DNA of 64,000 nucleotides, taken from contig JADKIL010000003.1 of the NCBI GenBank assembly GCA_016721315.1, positions 248,001 through 312,000 on the forward strand, written 5' to 3'. The notes beneath the pieces were generated by a model. It saw only the letters and a list, made by a program, of their open reading frames with translations, did no database searches and was not told where the DNA came from. The stretch's first letter is position 1. Each line of letters begins with the position of its first letter. Shown one piece after another: positions 27,094 to 35,731 of the stretch. The position numbers and the translations under genes were made by a program. The DNA is from Candidatus Villigracilis vicinus. Its GTDB lineage: Bacteria; Chloroflexota; Anaerolineae; Anaerolineales; Villigracilaceae.

Positions 27094-29571
27094 TTATACT
27101 TCCACTTCCTGCTTGGATTTCTTTTTCTTTGCCGGAGCAGATGAACTGAAGACAATCTTATTCTCTTTTTCATCCACATCCACGATGACTTCGGCACCGT
27201 CTTTGAACTTGCCGCCAAGCAGCTCCATCGAAAGCGGACTTTCAACATATTTCTGGATCGCCCTGCGCAGCGGACGTGCGCCAAATGCCGGATCGTAGCC
27301 TTCCTTTGCCAGCCAGGAACGTGCGGCATCGGTGATCTGTACGGCAATGTTGTGGTCGTTGAGCCGGTCTTGCAGTTCCTTCATTTGCAAGATGACGATG
27401 GATTCCATCTCTTCAAGCGAGAGCGGCGAGAACATGATGATCTCGTCGATACGGTTGATGAACTCGGGGCGGAAGGCGGCTTTGAGCGCCTTGTCGATCT
27501 TGTCGTGCGCTTCGCGGTCGGAGGCTTCAGCCTTGCCCGATAAAAAGCCGAGGGTGCCGCCTTTTCTCACGTATTCAGTACCCAGGTTCGAGGTCATGAT
27601 CAGAACCGTGTTACGGAAGTCGACCACGTTGCCTTGACCATCGGTCAGGCGTCCGTCATCCAAAATTTGAAGTAGTGAATTCCACACTTCGGGGTGAGCT
27701 TTTTCAATTTCATCGAAGAGCACCACACGATACGGACGGCGGCGCACGGCTTCAGTAAGTTGACCGCCTTCTTCATAACCGACGTATCCGGGAGGCGCGC
27801 CGAAGAGACGCGAGACGGTGTGCTGTTCACGATACTCAGACATATCCACGCGCACCATCGCATCCTCGTCATCGAACATGAACCAGGCGAGGGCTTTTGC
27901 AAGCTCGGTCTTGCCGACACCGGAAGGTCCGATGAAGATGAATGAGCCGATCGGGCGAGCAGGGTCTTTCAAACCGGAACGCGCGCGGCGAATGGCATCG
28001 GAGATGGCGTGAATGGCTTCTTCCTGACCGATGATGCGCTCGTGCAAACGCGCTTCCATGTGCAGGAGTTTTTCAGATTCAGTTTCGAGCATCTGCGTAA
28101 CGGGAATGCCCGTCCACTGATGCACGACGGCGGCGATGTCGTTTACATCCACCACTTCATCGAGGTGATGTTCGGCTTCCCATTGATCGCGCTTGGTGGT
28201 GTATTCGAGGTCAATGCGCAGACGTTCGGCTTTCTTTTGCGCCGCGCGTTCATAGTCACGTTCCAAACCAGCCTGCTCTTCTTCTGCGGCAAGTTTGTCA
28301 ATTTCAGTTTTCAACACTTTGAGATCGGGCGGCATGGAATAGAGCGCCACGCGCAACTTCGCCGCGGACTCGTCCATCAGGTCGATAGCTTTATCGGGCA
28401 TGTGGCGATCCGTCACATAGCGATCTGCCAAATGGGCAGCGGCAGATAAGGCTTCGTCAGAGAAGCGCACTTTGTGATGTGCCTCGTAGCGGTCACGCAA
28501 TCCGTGCAGCATCTTGATGGTATCTTCCACGCTGGGTTCATCCACATAGATGGGCGCGAAGCGGCGTTCGAGCGCGGCATCTTTTTCAATGTGTTTATGG
28601 AACTCATCGAGAGTCGTCGCACCAATGCATTGCAGTTCACCGCGAGCCAGCGCAGGCTTGAGCATGTTGCTCGCATCCATCGCACCTTGAGCGGCTCCTG
28701 CACCGACGACGGTATGCAACTCGTCGATCATCAGGATGACATCACCCTTCGCACGCTGGACTTCTTCCATCACGGCTTTGAGACGTTCTTCGAACTCGCC
28801 TCGGAACCTGGACCCGGCGATCATCGCGCCCAAGTCGAGCGCCACCACGCGTTTGCCTGAGAGGATCTCCGGCACGTCATTGGTCGCGATCTTTTGTGCA
28901 AGCCCTTCGGCAATTGCAGTCTTACCGACACCGGCTTCACCAATGAGAACGGGATTGTTCTTGGTGCGGCGGGACAAGATCTGAATCAGGCGCAAGATTT
29001 CTTTATCACGCCCAATAACTGGGTCAAGCTTGCCTTCACGCGCCAGTTGAGTTAAGTCACGCGAGTATTTTTCAAGGGTGCGGTATTTCGTCTCGGCTTG
29101 CGGGTCGGTGACGCGCTGTCCGCCGCGCAAGTCTTGAATGGCATCATAGACGCGGTCACGAGTTAGACCAGCTGATTCCAAGATACGAGCCGCGGGCGTG
29201 TTGCGTTCGGTCAGGATCGCTAAAAAGATATGTTCAGTGGAAATGTATTCGTCTTTCAGGCGGTTTGCTTCTTCGTTGGCAAGGTCAATGATCCGCTTGA
29301 CGCGCGGCGTGATGAAGATCTGCCCCGCTCCGCCACCGAAAATATTCGCCTTCGGGCTGGCACGTAGGGTGGCATCGAGGCGTTCGGTGAGTGCCTGAGC
29401 GCTGACATTCAGTTTTTCTAAAATTTGGGGAATCACTCCGCCGGGCTGTTCGATCAACGCCAGCAGGATATGTTCAGTATCAATTTGGTTATGCCCATAG
29501 CGTTGGATGATCTCCGCGGCGCGCTGGGCTGCCTCTTGGGCTCTCTCTGTAAATCGGTCAAATCGCATCAT
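27094..29571 (-). CDS. clpC: ClpC-type AAA+ ATPase subunit of the Clp protease
   Basis: 825-aa Clp/Hsp100 unfoldase. Two Clp_N repeats (residues 1-150, FDRFTERAQEAAQRAAEI) are followed by AAA-1 (Walker A GEAGVGKTAIAEGL), a short ClpC-type middle domain (about 400-480), and AAA-2 (Walker A GPSGVGKTELAKAL, Walker B RVVLFDEIEK). A loop with TLGFLSG matches the position of the ClpP-docking LGF loop. The start is set at 29571, where GGAGGAA precedes ATG ATG; an in-frame extension to 29652 merely reads through a repeat. It is monocistronic. Neither clpP nor mcsAB is in the window. Confidence 0.95.
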   Translation of the reverse strand: MMRFDRFTERAQEAAQRAAEIIQRYGHNQIDTEHILLALIEQPGGVIPQILEKLNVSAQALTERLDATLRASPKANIFGGGAGQIFITPRVKRIIDLANEEANRLKDEYISTEHIFLAILTERNTPAARILESAGLTRDRVYDAIQDLRGGQRVTDPQAETKYRTLEKYSRDLTQLAREGKLDPVIGRDKEILRLIQILSRRTKNNPVLIGEAGVGKTAIAEGLAQKIATNDVPEILSGKRVVALDLGAMIAGSRFRGEFEERLKAVMEEVQRAKGDVILMIDELHTVVGAGAAQGAMDASNMLKPALARGELQCIGATTLDEFHKHIEKDAALERRFAPIYVDEPSVEDTIKMLHGLRDRYEAHHKVRFSDEALSAAAHLADRYVTDRHMPDKAIDLMDESAAKLRVALYSMPPDLKVLKTEIDKLAAEEEQAGLERDYERAAQKKAERLRIDLEYTTKRDQWEAEHHLDEVVDVNDIAAVVHQWTGIPVTQMLETESEKLLHMEARLHERIIGQEEAIHAISDAIRRARSGLKDPARPIGSFIFIGPSGVGKTELAKALAWFMFDDEDAMVRVDMSEYREQHTVSRLFGAPPGYVGYEEGGQLTEAVRRRPYRVVLFDEIEKAHPEVWNSLLQILDDGRLTDGQGNVVDFRNTVLIMTSNLGTEYVRKGGTLGFLSGKAEASDREAHDKIDKALKAAFRPEFINRIDEIIMFSPLSLEEMESIVILQMKELQDRLNDHNIAVQITDAARSWLAKEGYDPAFGARPLRRAIQKYVESPLSMELLGGKFKDGAEVIVDVDEKENKIVFSSSAPAKKKKSKQEVEV

Positions 29572-29582
29572 AGGGGGTTCCT

Positions 29583-29653
29583 CCAGATGAACCACGGGCC
29601 ACGGACCGTAGACCACGGTTTTATGGTCTATCGTCCATTGTCCAACGTCCACC
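29583..29653. repeat. Dispersed repeat, family D (copy 2), in the clpC leader
   Basis: It contains CCACGGGCCACGGACCGTAG and, inverted, TGGTCTATCGTCCATTGTCC. It lies between the probable clpC promoter and the start codon, so it would be part of the 5' untranslated RNA. Confidence 0.75.
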
Positions 29654-29663
29654 TAATGGTCGC

Positions 29664-29696
29664 ATTATAACAAACGCCGCATCGACGTTTTGTCAA
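29664..29696 (-). promoter_or_regulatory. Possible clpC promoter with inverted repeat in the spacer
   Basis: On the minus strand TTGACA (29691-29696) and TATAAT (29664-29669) are both perfect, but the spacer is 21 nt, longer than ideal. The spacer contains an inverted pair ACAAAACG...CGTTTGT, which could be an operator. Confidence 0.45.
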
Positions 29697-29741
29697 TGGG
29701 GTATAAGAGGAGTGTTAGATTTCAGAACAAGATGCGCCCCG

Positions 29742-30227
29742 TCACTTTAACATGGCAGTTAAATACCTGCCGATCTTGAAAAGCAGAGGAAGCAGGCTCA
29801 AAAGAGCCATGGAAACTACAAGAGTGAAAATCAACAGGTCAGACCGGCTTATGACACCAGCTGCAATAGACTGGTAAAGGATCATCGAGTTCACTGGAAC
29901 CATCAGGAATAATCCCGTTAACAATCCCGGCGAATATTTGCGCAGCAGAATGGTCAACGTCAGATGAGGAACGAACGTATTCAAGATCATGGCTCCAAGA
30001 AAACCATGAAAGACCCCGCTCAAGATCCGGCTTGACGGAAATTCCACAGCCATAAAAGTGACGACATAAGCAAGAATGGTCACAAACAGGGCGGCAAAAT
30101 AAAACTCATCCGACTCAACAGGGCGGTAAAGTTTTCCAGCACGGCGCGACCATCTTGGCAGCCAGACCGCCTCTTCCAAATTATGTAAAGTGATGACAAG
30201 TGGAAAGAACAACCATAGGTCTACCAT
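29742..30227 (-). CDS. HXXEE domain membrane protein
   Basis: 161-aa membrane protein with four to five hydrophobic segments. Its N-terminal helix carries the signature TLHNLEEAVWLPRW, which matches the HXXEE family motif. Further conserved-looking polar residues are in SGVFHGFLGAMILNTFVPH. A His/Glu-lined membrane site has suggested an enzymatic or metal role for the family, but nothing has been shown. It is divergent from the GNAT gene at 30325. Confidence 0.75.
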   Translation of the reverse strand: MVDLWLFFPLVITLHNLEEAVWLPRWSRRAGKLYRPVESDEFYFAALFVTILAYVVTFMAVEFPSSRILSGVFHGFLGAMILNTFVPHLTLTILLRKYSPGLLTGLFLMVPVNSMILYQSIAAGVISRSDLLIFTLVVSMALLSLLPLLFKIGRYLTAMLK

Positions 30228-30312
30228 TGTATTTAACTATTCCAAGTGGATAGGAGTTCAAGCCTTTCCCAACATTATACAACTCCCCATTCCCTATTCT
30301 ACATTCCGCATC

Positions 30313-30318
30313 TATAAT
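30313..30318 (+). promoter_or_regulatory. -10 box of a probable leaderless promoter (GNAT)
   Basis: TATAAT lies 6 nt (CTCAGC) before the ATG at 30325, with no Shine-Dalgarno sequence. Confidence 0.6.
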
Positions 30319-30324
30319 CTCAGC

Positions 30325-31296
30325 ATGTCCTCCATTACCATCCCTGCACGCGAGGAACACCACCCCTACATGCGTCCGCTCAGCATTCTGCGGGATCTGC
30401 CCGCTGTGGCAGACCTCATCGAGACATGTTTCTCCGCCACCATGGACAGTGACGGTCGGCGTTACGTGCAAGACATGCGTCGCGCAGGCAACGACAACTC
30501 CTTTCTCAAATGGGCAAACCGCGTGGCAGAAACCACTTCCCTGCCGCTTACTGGATACATCTGGGAGCAGGACCACCGCATCGTTGGCAACGTCAGCCTT
30601 GTACCGTTCAAACGCAACAAGCACCGTCTCTACCTGATCGCCAATGTCGCCGTTCACCCGGATTATCGCCGCCGCGGCATAGCCCGCATTCTCACTGAGC
30701 GTGCCATGCAACATGCCCGCGAAAAGAACGTGCAAGACATCTGGTTGCACGTTCGCGCTGATAATTCCGAAGCCATTCATCTATATGAAACTCTCGGCTT
30801 TCAAGAACGTACCCGGCGCACCAACTGGCAAGCTTCCACCGATCCGCGGCTGGATAAACTCGAAACGGATATCGCCATCACGAGTCGTCAGCCGCGCTTC
30901 TGGCTGACTCAGAACAAGTGGCTTTCACGCCTCTACCCCGACGCACTAGGCTGGCACGCCAACTGGAACTTTTCCACGCTTAAGCCGGGTTTTCTAAACT
31001 GGATGTATCTTATATTCATCGACGTAAACGTCCGGCAATGGGCAGCCACCCGTAAAGACTCCCTGCTTGCCACGCTCTCATGGATCCCGAATGGGCGTGG
31101 AGATGGCTTGTTTGCCGCCGCAGGCGAAAGGTCTGACCCTGAAGCGTTGACGGCATTGTTGCTGCATGCGCGGCGAGACCTGCATTACTCCTATCCACAT
31201 ATCGCGCTCGAATTCCCCGCCGGTCTCTTCGATGATGCCATCCAAGCCGCAGGGTTCAAATCCCTGCGCACCTTGATCTGGATGCAGGCAACTTAA
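30325..31296 (+). CDS. GNAT family N-acetyltransferase
   Basis: 323-aa protein. The N-terminal half is a GNAT domain with acetyl-CoA-binding motif A in VHPDYRRRGIARIL and motif B in LHVRADNSEAIHLYETLGFQ. The C-terminal half (about 170-323) is a second, degenerate GNAT-like or unknown domain ending in FDDAIQAAGFKSLRTLIWM. The frame is open from 30190, but the ATG at 30325 sits just after a TATAAT box and begins the conserved part, so I use it. The substrate is unknown. Confidence 0.85.
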   Translation: MSSITIPAREEHHPYMRPLSILRDLPAVADLIETCFSATMDSDGRRYVQDMRRAGNDNSFLKWANRVAETTSLPLTGYIWEQDHRIVGNVSLVPFKRNKHRLYLIANVAVHPDYRRRGIARILTERAMQHAREKNVQDIWLHVRADNSEAIHLYETLGFQERTRRTNWQASTDPRLDKLETDIAITSRQPRFWLTQNKWLSRLYPDALGWHANWNFSTLKPGFLNWMYLIFIDVNVRQWAATRKDSLLATLSWIPNGRGDGLFAAAGERSDPEALTALLLHARRDLHYSYPHIALEFPAGLFDDAIQAAGFKSLRTLIWMQAT

Positions 31297-31343
31297 GCGC
31301 AACTCTATGCAAGATTCTCCGTAATTAATAGAAAGGAGTCAAA

Positions 31344-31721
31344 ATGACAAAATTTATCATCCGCTGGGTCATCAATGCTGTGGCGTTATACGCCGCCGTG
31401 TGGATCATCCCCGGCATCGACTATCTCGGCAACTGGACAGGAATTCTCTGGCTGGCTCTCATCATTGGCTTGTTAAACGCCCTGGTGCGCCCTTTACTTA
31501 AGTTTCTGACCTGCCCGCTCATCATCCTTACGCTTGGCTTGTTCACCCTCGTTATCAACACTGCCATGTTGCTGCTCACCAGCAATATTGGGCAGTCGCT
31601 CGGTATTCCTCTCACAGTGGACGGTTTCTGGTCCGCCCTGCTTGGCAGCCTCGTTATGAGCGCAGTCAGCATTGTTATGAGCGTCATCTTCCGCGATGAA
31701 TTAAAAGGCAAGCATAACTAA
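31344..31721 (+). CDS. Phage-holin-4-superfamily membrane protein (DUF360, YvlD-like)
   Basis: 125-aa protein with four transmembrane helices and the family's typical wording: ALYAAVWIIPGIDYLGNW, ALIIGLLNALVRPLLKFLTCPL and VISLG-like TLGLFTLVINTAMLLL. AAAGGAG stands 6 nt before the ATG. The Pfam name mentions holins, but chromosomal members are ordinary small membrane proteins, often in envelope-stress loci. No phage genes are nearby. It probably follows the GNAT gene (47-nt gap) and is closed by a terminator. Confidence 0.85.
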   Translation: MTKFIIRWVINAVALYAAVWIIPGIDYLGNWTGILWLALIIGLLNALVRPLLKFLTCPLIILTLGLFTLVINTAMLLLTSNIGQSLGIPLTVDGFWSALLGSLVMSAVSIVMSVIFRDELKGKHN

Positions 31722-31767
31722 TAAGTCCTGCCCGCTTTAACCCCAACATCATTGAATGCAAAAAGAA

Positions 31768-31804
31768 AAGATGCCCCCGCTAAACTTTTTAGCAGGGGCA
31801 TCTT
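31768..31804. terminator. Bidirectional intrinsic terminator
   Basis: Seventeen-nt arms (31768-31784 and 31788-31804, GATGCCCC core, one C/A mismatch), with A-rich and T-rich flanks. It separates the convergent DUF360 and FkbM genes. Confidence 0.88.
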
Positions 31805-31821
31805 ATTTACTTACGCCTCGA

Positions 31822-32607
31822 TCATATACTCTTGTTACGTACCGCTTTGATATACCCGATCTTGAAGAACAACCGCGAAATAAAATTTCTTCCGGTCATC
31901 ACCTGAAAACCATGCGCTGTGAGATGTCTCTCCAGATCTTGATAGTGATGCCCGTGGTCAAGATAATCATGAAATTCCAGGAAGATTCGATCCACTTTAT
32001 CAAGCACATCTGCTGGCGCATTCAGGATGATGAGATACTCAGCTCCCTCCGCATCGATCTTGAGATAGTTTACCCGGTCAATCTGATTCTCTGCCAGGAT
32101 CCCCGCCAGAGAAATCGTGCGGACCTTGATCGTATTCTCCTCGCCAGACTCAAAGAAGGAATGTGACATGCTTGAATGATCCGAATTAAAAAAAGAAGCT
32201 TCTCCGTCGCGGTCTGACACGGCAATATTGAAAGCCTCCAAATTATTCAGGTTATTGATATTCTTATTTTCGACCAGCAAGGCATGGTTCTCTCCATTTG
32301 GTTCAAAAGCATACACCCGCCCAAGCGGCGCCTGACATGCCGCCCACACCGAGAACGCCCCAATATGCGCCCCAATATCCACGACCACATCGCCCGGTGC
32401 GATCACAAATTGTTTATCTTTATATTCCAGCCGTCCCCAAACCTCATAGACAGCCCAACGGTCATATAGGTTTGTCCGCATCTTCAATTTTGTTTGCGCG
32501 TCAAGTTGCTGCACGAATGTTGCTTCTCCTGCCCAGCGCCAATGAAGTAACGGAGCCAATGCCCGCACTAATCGAAACAGGTTTTGATTTAGCAAACGAA
32601 ATTCCAT
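31822..32607 (-). CDS. FkbM family methyltransferase
   Basis: 261-aa SAM-dependent methyltransferase. It has VVVDIGAHIGAFSVWAAC (motif I), YAFEPNGENHALL and the FkbM hallmark VNYLKIDAEGAEYLIIL. FkbM enzymes methylate hydroxyl groups of sugars or polyketides and are common in surface polysaccharide loci. The start at 32607 has GGAGA 5 nt upstream; the frame stays open to 32715 without a site. It stands alone, next to repeat-free AT-rich DNA. Confidence 0.87.
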   Translation of the reverse strand: MEFRLLNQNLFRLVRALAPLLHWRWAGEATFVQQLDAQTKLKMRTNLYDRWAVYEVWGRLEYKDKQFVIAPGDVVVDIGAHIGAFSVWAACQAPLGRVYAFEPNGENHALLVENKNINNLNNLEAFNIAVSDRDGEASFFNSDHSSMSHSFFESGEENTIKVRTISLAGILAENQIDRVNYLKIDAEGAEYLIILNAPADVLDKVDRIFLEFHDYLDHGHHYQDLERHLTAHGFQVMTGRNFISRLFFKIGYIKAVRNKSI

Positions 32608-32755
32608 AAATTCTCCAGAAGGGGTGGATGCATACCCAAAAAACCTGCGATTTGCGATATGGTCACTTAAAACTGTTTCGGATTTTACACCTGTTACCAC
32701 TGCCTGACATTGCATTTTAAAGTTTTGAAAAAGAACAATTTACCACCACGCTGGG

Positions 32756-32761
32756 TATAAT
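32756..32761 (+). promoter_or_regulatory. -10 box of a probable leaderless promoter (NDUFA9-like gene)
   Basis: TATAAT lies 7 nt (CTTTGCC) before the ATG at 32769, with no Shine-Dalgarno sequence. Confidence 0.6.
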
Positions 32762-32768
32762 CTTTGCC

Positions 32769-33710
32769 ATGATCCTCATCACCGGCGCAACCGGGTTTAT
32801 AGGGCGCACTCTCGTTCGTCAACTTTCGGCGATCGGCTATCCATTGCGCGCCCTGATCCGTCCTTCAGCTAAAACCCCGCGCCTGCCCAAGGGCGTCCCT
32901 GTGGAAGTGGCGGTGGTTTCGCTCGCCGATACACGCGGTTTACGCGCCGCCATGCGCGACGTTGAAACTGTCATCCACCTTGCCAGCGCAGAGAACCAAG
33001 GCTCACGCGGTAACCTGCTCCTCACCGATATTCAAGGCACGCAGAATCTGGTCGATGCCGCTGCCGATGCAGGCGTGGACAGAATCATCTACCTAAGTCA
33101 CCTCGGAGCCGCGCGCGCCTCAGGCTACCCGGCGTTCAAAGCAAAGGGCATCGCCGAAGAATCAATCCGCGCCGGAAGTACACCGTATACGGTCATTCGA
33201 ACCTCTCTGGTTTACGGACCCGAAGATCATTTCACCAATAATATTGCCCGGCTCATCCGCAGTTCACCGGGTATCTTCCCCATTTCCAAAGGCGGGCGAG
33301 TCGTCGTTCAACCAGTGTGGGTCGAAGACCTCGCCACCTGCATCGTGTGGGCACTACAAAACGAAGACACGCTCAACAAAGTGTATGAGATCGGCGGCAA
33401 CGAATTCTTCACGCTCCAGCAGATCACCGAGATCATCATGGATGTCACAAAACGGCGTCGGTTGCTTGTGCCGCTTTCGCCCATCACATTGCGAGCGATC
33501 ACCGTTTTCCTTGAAGGCGTACTTCCAAATTTTCCGGTCTCTTCCTTCTTTCTCGATTACTTCGCCGTCAACCGCACCACCGCCGTGGATTCCATGCCGC
33601 GCCATTTCGGCTTAATGCCTGCCCGCTTTTCGTACAGACTCGATTACCTTTTCTACAAACGTTGGTATCAGCGCATATGGAGCGCCCTCACCAATAGATC
33701 AACTTCATAG
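32769..33710 (+). CDS. NAD(P)-binding reductase, atypical SDR (NDUFA9/NmrA-like)
   Basis: 313-aa atypical short-chain dehydrogenase. The dinucleotide-binding motif ITGATGFIGRTLVRQL is at the very N terminus, followed by VIHLASAENQG and YLSHLGAARASGYPAFKAKG. The wording resembles the complex I NDUFA9-like subfamily, in which the active-site Tyr-Lys pair is often modified and reductase activity is unproven. The C-terminal half has helices and a basic end. A GNAT-like gene follows after 13 nt, probably in the same transcript. Confidence 0.83.
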   Translation: MILITGATGFIGRTLVRQLSAIGYPLRALIRPSAKTPRLPKGVPVEVAVVSLADTRGLRAAMRDVETVIHLASAENQGSRGNLLLTDIQGTQNLVDAAADAGVDRIIYLSHLGAARASGYPAFKAKGIAEESIRAGSTPYTVIRTSLVYGPEDHFTNNIARLIRSSPGIFPISKGGRVVVQPVWVEDLATCIVWALQNEDTLNKVYEIGGNEFFTLQQITEIIMDVTKRRRLLVPLSPITLRAITVFLEGVLPNFPVSSFFLDYFAVNRTTAVDSMPRHFGLMPARFSYRLDYLFYKRWYQRIWSALTNRSTS

Positions 33711-33723
33711 AGAACAACAGAAT

Positions 33724-34602
33724 ATGTCCCTTCCAAACATCCGCCTGCTCGAAACCCCAGAAGAAATGGACCTCGTTGAAGAACTCCAGCGCCAGGTCTG
33801 GCCCGGTTCTGAAACCGATGTCGTCCCAAAGCATGTGCTCATTACTGTCGTCCATAACGGCGGCTTGGTACTGGGCGCATTCGAAGAAGAGAAACTGATC
33901 GGTTTTGTCTTTGGCTTTCCGGGTCTTGAGAAAACACCGGATGGTCCACGCCCCAAACATTGCTCGCATCAAATGGGTATTCACCCTGAACACCGCGACA
34001 GCGGCATTGGCTTCGAACTCAAACGAGCCCAATGGCAAATGGTGCGGCACCAAAGCCTCGACCACATCACCTGGACGTTCGACCCGCTGCTCAGCCGCAA
34101 TGCGCACCTCAACATTGCCAAGCTCGGCGCGGTGTGCAGCACCTACCGCCAGTCTGAATATGGAGACCTGCGTGACGGGCTCAATGCAGGTTTGCCTTCC
34201 GACCGTTTTCAAGTGGATTGGTGGATCAATTCCCGCCGCGTAGAAAAAAGACTCAGCAAACGTCCGCGCCCAACGCTCAAACTGGATCACATCACCCGCA
34301 GCGGACTCCGCGCCTTCTACACGCCTCAATTCTCCGCCGCAGGCTTGATGATCGCTCCCGAGCATGTGCCAGCCTTTGACGACCGCCTCCTGCTGGTGGA
34401 GATCCCCACTAATTTCATGGATATGAAAAACAAAGATTTCCCATTGGCGCGCGATTGGCGCTTCTTCAGCCGCGAGCTATTTGAAACCGCCTTCGCCCAT
34501 AATTACATTGTCACCGATTTTATATTCGACAGCAACGAAGGCAGCCCGCGCGGATTGTATATCCTTACACATGGAGAAAGCACGCTGGAAGACTTCGAGT
34601 AA
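33724..34602 (+). CDS. Predicted GNAT superfamily acetyltransferase (COG3375-like)
   Basis: 292-aa protein. The front half is a GNAT fold with MGIHPEHRDSGIGFELKRAQ (motif A) and ITWTFDPLLSRNAHLNIAKL. That second stretch is characteristic of the COG3375 group, whose members have no known substrate. The back half has a strand-rich domain ending in YILTHGESTLEDFE. The gene begins 13 nt after the NDUFA9-like gene. A family C repeat and a hairpin follow it. Confidence 0.78.
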   Translation: MSLPNIRLLETPEEMDLVEELQRQVWPGSETDVVPKHVLITVVHNGGLVLGAFEEEKLIGFVFGFPGLEKTPDGPRPKHCSHQMGIHPEHRDSGIGFELKRAQWQMVRHQSLDHITWTFDPLLSRNAHLNIAKLGAVCSTYRQSEYGDLRDGLNAGLPSDRFQVDWWINSRRVEKRLSKRPRPTLKLDHITRSGLRAFYTPQFSAAGLMIAPEHVPAFDDRLLLVEIPTNFMDMKNKDFPLARDWRFFSRELFETAFAHNYIVTDFIFDSNEGSPRGLYILTHGESTLEDFE

Positions 34603-34612
34603 ACACTAACTC

Positions 34613-34709
34613 CGTCATTGCGAGGAGGGCGTTGTTCCCGACGAAGCAATCTTGCCCTCAAGTCATGGGATTGCTTCGGGCGAAGAACAAGAGCGCCCTC
34701 GCAATGACG
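34613..34709. repeat. Dispersed palindromic repeat, family C
   Basis: A 97-bp element with inverted ends CGTCATTGCGAGG and CGCAATGACG, and inner arms GAAGCAATC and GATTGCTTC. Repeats of this wording are frequent between genes in many environmental bacterial genomes. Only one copy is in the window. Confidence 0.8.
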
Positions 34710-34727
34710 AAAAGGTTCTTTAACGCA

Positions 34728-34751
34728 TGAGCCACCCTTTCGGGTGGCTCA
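34728..34751. terminator. Hairpin between convergent genes
   Basis: TGAGCCACCC (34728-34737), a TTTC loop, and the exact complement (34742-34751). The stem is strong but there is no T tract on either strand, so it may be a processing or mRNA-end hairpin. Confidence 0.45.
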
Positions 34752-34802
34752 GCGGTTGGATGGGGAAGAGGATTTCGAGAAACCTTATCACTGGGATAAG
34801 GA

Positions 34803-35561
34803 CTATCTCCGTACAGAAGTGTTGTTCTTGCTATCGCTCATGGCAGCCATACCCACAGGGTGATAGGTCGGCTCGGGGCGGTTGACGCCATAGGTCGGCA
34901 TGGGGTTGGGACGCGGCTTGGGGGCAGGTCGCGGGTAATTGTTCAAAGGCGGATTCACTTCCTGCCGTGGAGCAGGCTGGGCAGCGCGGGGTTGAGGCGC
35001 AGAATAAGTGGTTGCCGGGGTACTGCGGTACGCCGAGTTGCGGTCATAAATATCCGCCATCGAAAAGAGGCGTTCGCCAGCGACGGAAAAAGTGCCGATC
35101 AAAAGGACCCGGATCAACCAGACCATGCATGCCACAAAGATCGGAACGACGGTGGTCATGGCAGACTGCCCAACCAGAGAGCCGCCCAATGCATTGTGAT
35201 TTTGAATGGCAACCGAAACGCCCCACCATGTGAGCATGGCATTGAAGGCAGCGGCAAGCAGCCACGCGCCGAATAGATACCAAACTTCGGCGGGTTCATC
35301 ACGCCCCTGCTCTGGAGTGAAGATGCGGGCGATACCGGCAAAATCGATACCGCAAAAAGCGAATGCCAGCACCGATGACCAATACATGCCTGCAAATTTT
35401 AGATCACCAAGCACATCGCGCAATGCAAAAGAGGTGGTGCCAAAATTGAACACTTCGAACGCCAACAGGGCACAGAAAATGATGCCGCCAAAGATCGCGC
35501 CGCGCCGAAGCGAGATGTTTTTCAAGAATGGCATGAGTTGGATGTTGAAGGAACGGTTCAT
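34803..35561 (-). CDS. Hypothetical membrane protein with Pro-rich cytoplasmic tail, LexA-like box in promoter
   Basis: 252-aa protein, family not recognised. Four hydrophobic segments (about 22-42, 58-78, 92-115 and 130-155) are followed by a tail of about 90 residues rich in Pro, Arg and Asn (PAPRQEVNPPLNNYPRPAPK). AAAAGGAG stands just before the ATG. Its promoter has perfect spacing, with a palindrome of the Gram-positive LexA type in the spacer (35615-35632). That would make the gene DNA-damage inducible. It ends against the convergent GNAT gene. A four-helix protein with a disordered tail could be a scaffold, but no role can be assigned. Confidence 0.7.
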   Translation of the reverse strand: MNRSFNIQLMPFLKNISLRRGAIFGGIIFCALLAFEVFNFGTTSFALRDVLGDLKFAGMYWSSVLAFAFCGIDFAGIARIFTPEQGRDEPAEVWYLFGAWLLAAAFNAMLTWWGVSVAIQNHNALGGSLVGQSAMTTVVPIFVACMVWLIRVLLIGTFSVAGERLFSMADIYDRNSAYRSTPATTYSAPQPRAAQPAPRQEVNPPLNNYPRPAPKPRPNPMPTYGVNRPEPTYHPVGMAAMSDSKNNTSVRR

Positions 35562-35611
35562 GGGGATCTCCTTTTAGGAACCAGACAACGAGACAAATTT
35601 GCGATGCCTCA

Positions 35612-35640
35612 ATATTAGAACACATGTTCTAAATTGTCAA
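35612..35640 (-). promoter_or_regulatory. Sigma70 promoter with LexA-type SOS box in the spacer
   Basis: On the minus strand TTGACA (35635-35640), 17-nt spacer, TAATAT (35612-35617). The palindrome TTAGAACACATGTTCTAA (35615-35632) covers spacer and -10 and fits the Gram-positive-type LexA core GAACNNNNGTTC. Confidence 0.65.
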
Positions 35641-35688
35641 GTTAACGTTTATTGCAGGAGAATTGCATGATTTATTACCCCAAAAAAA

Positions 35689-35716
35689 GTAGGGGCGACT
35701 TGCAAGTCGCCCCTAC
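35689..35716. repeat. Dispersed palindrome, family A (copy 1)
   Basis: A perfect 28-bp palindrome with half-site GTAGGGGCGACTTG. Imperfect relatives lie at 45436-45462 and 62472-62498. It sits just after the yugP-like stop and could act as a terminator there. Confidence 0.85.
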
Positions 35717-35731
35717 AGATATCGCGTGAAT

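Noticed and set aside
29572..29652. N-terminal extension of ClpC by 27 residues
   Set aside because: The extension translates a non-coding repeat, and the ATG at 29571 has a strong GGAGGAA site in front.
31344..31721. Holin-like annotation hinting at a prophage
   Set aside because: The protein belongs to the chromosomal DUF360/YvlD group, and no phage structural, lysis or integrase genes lie around it.
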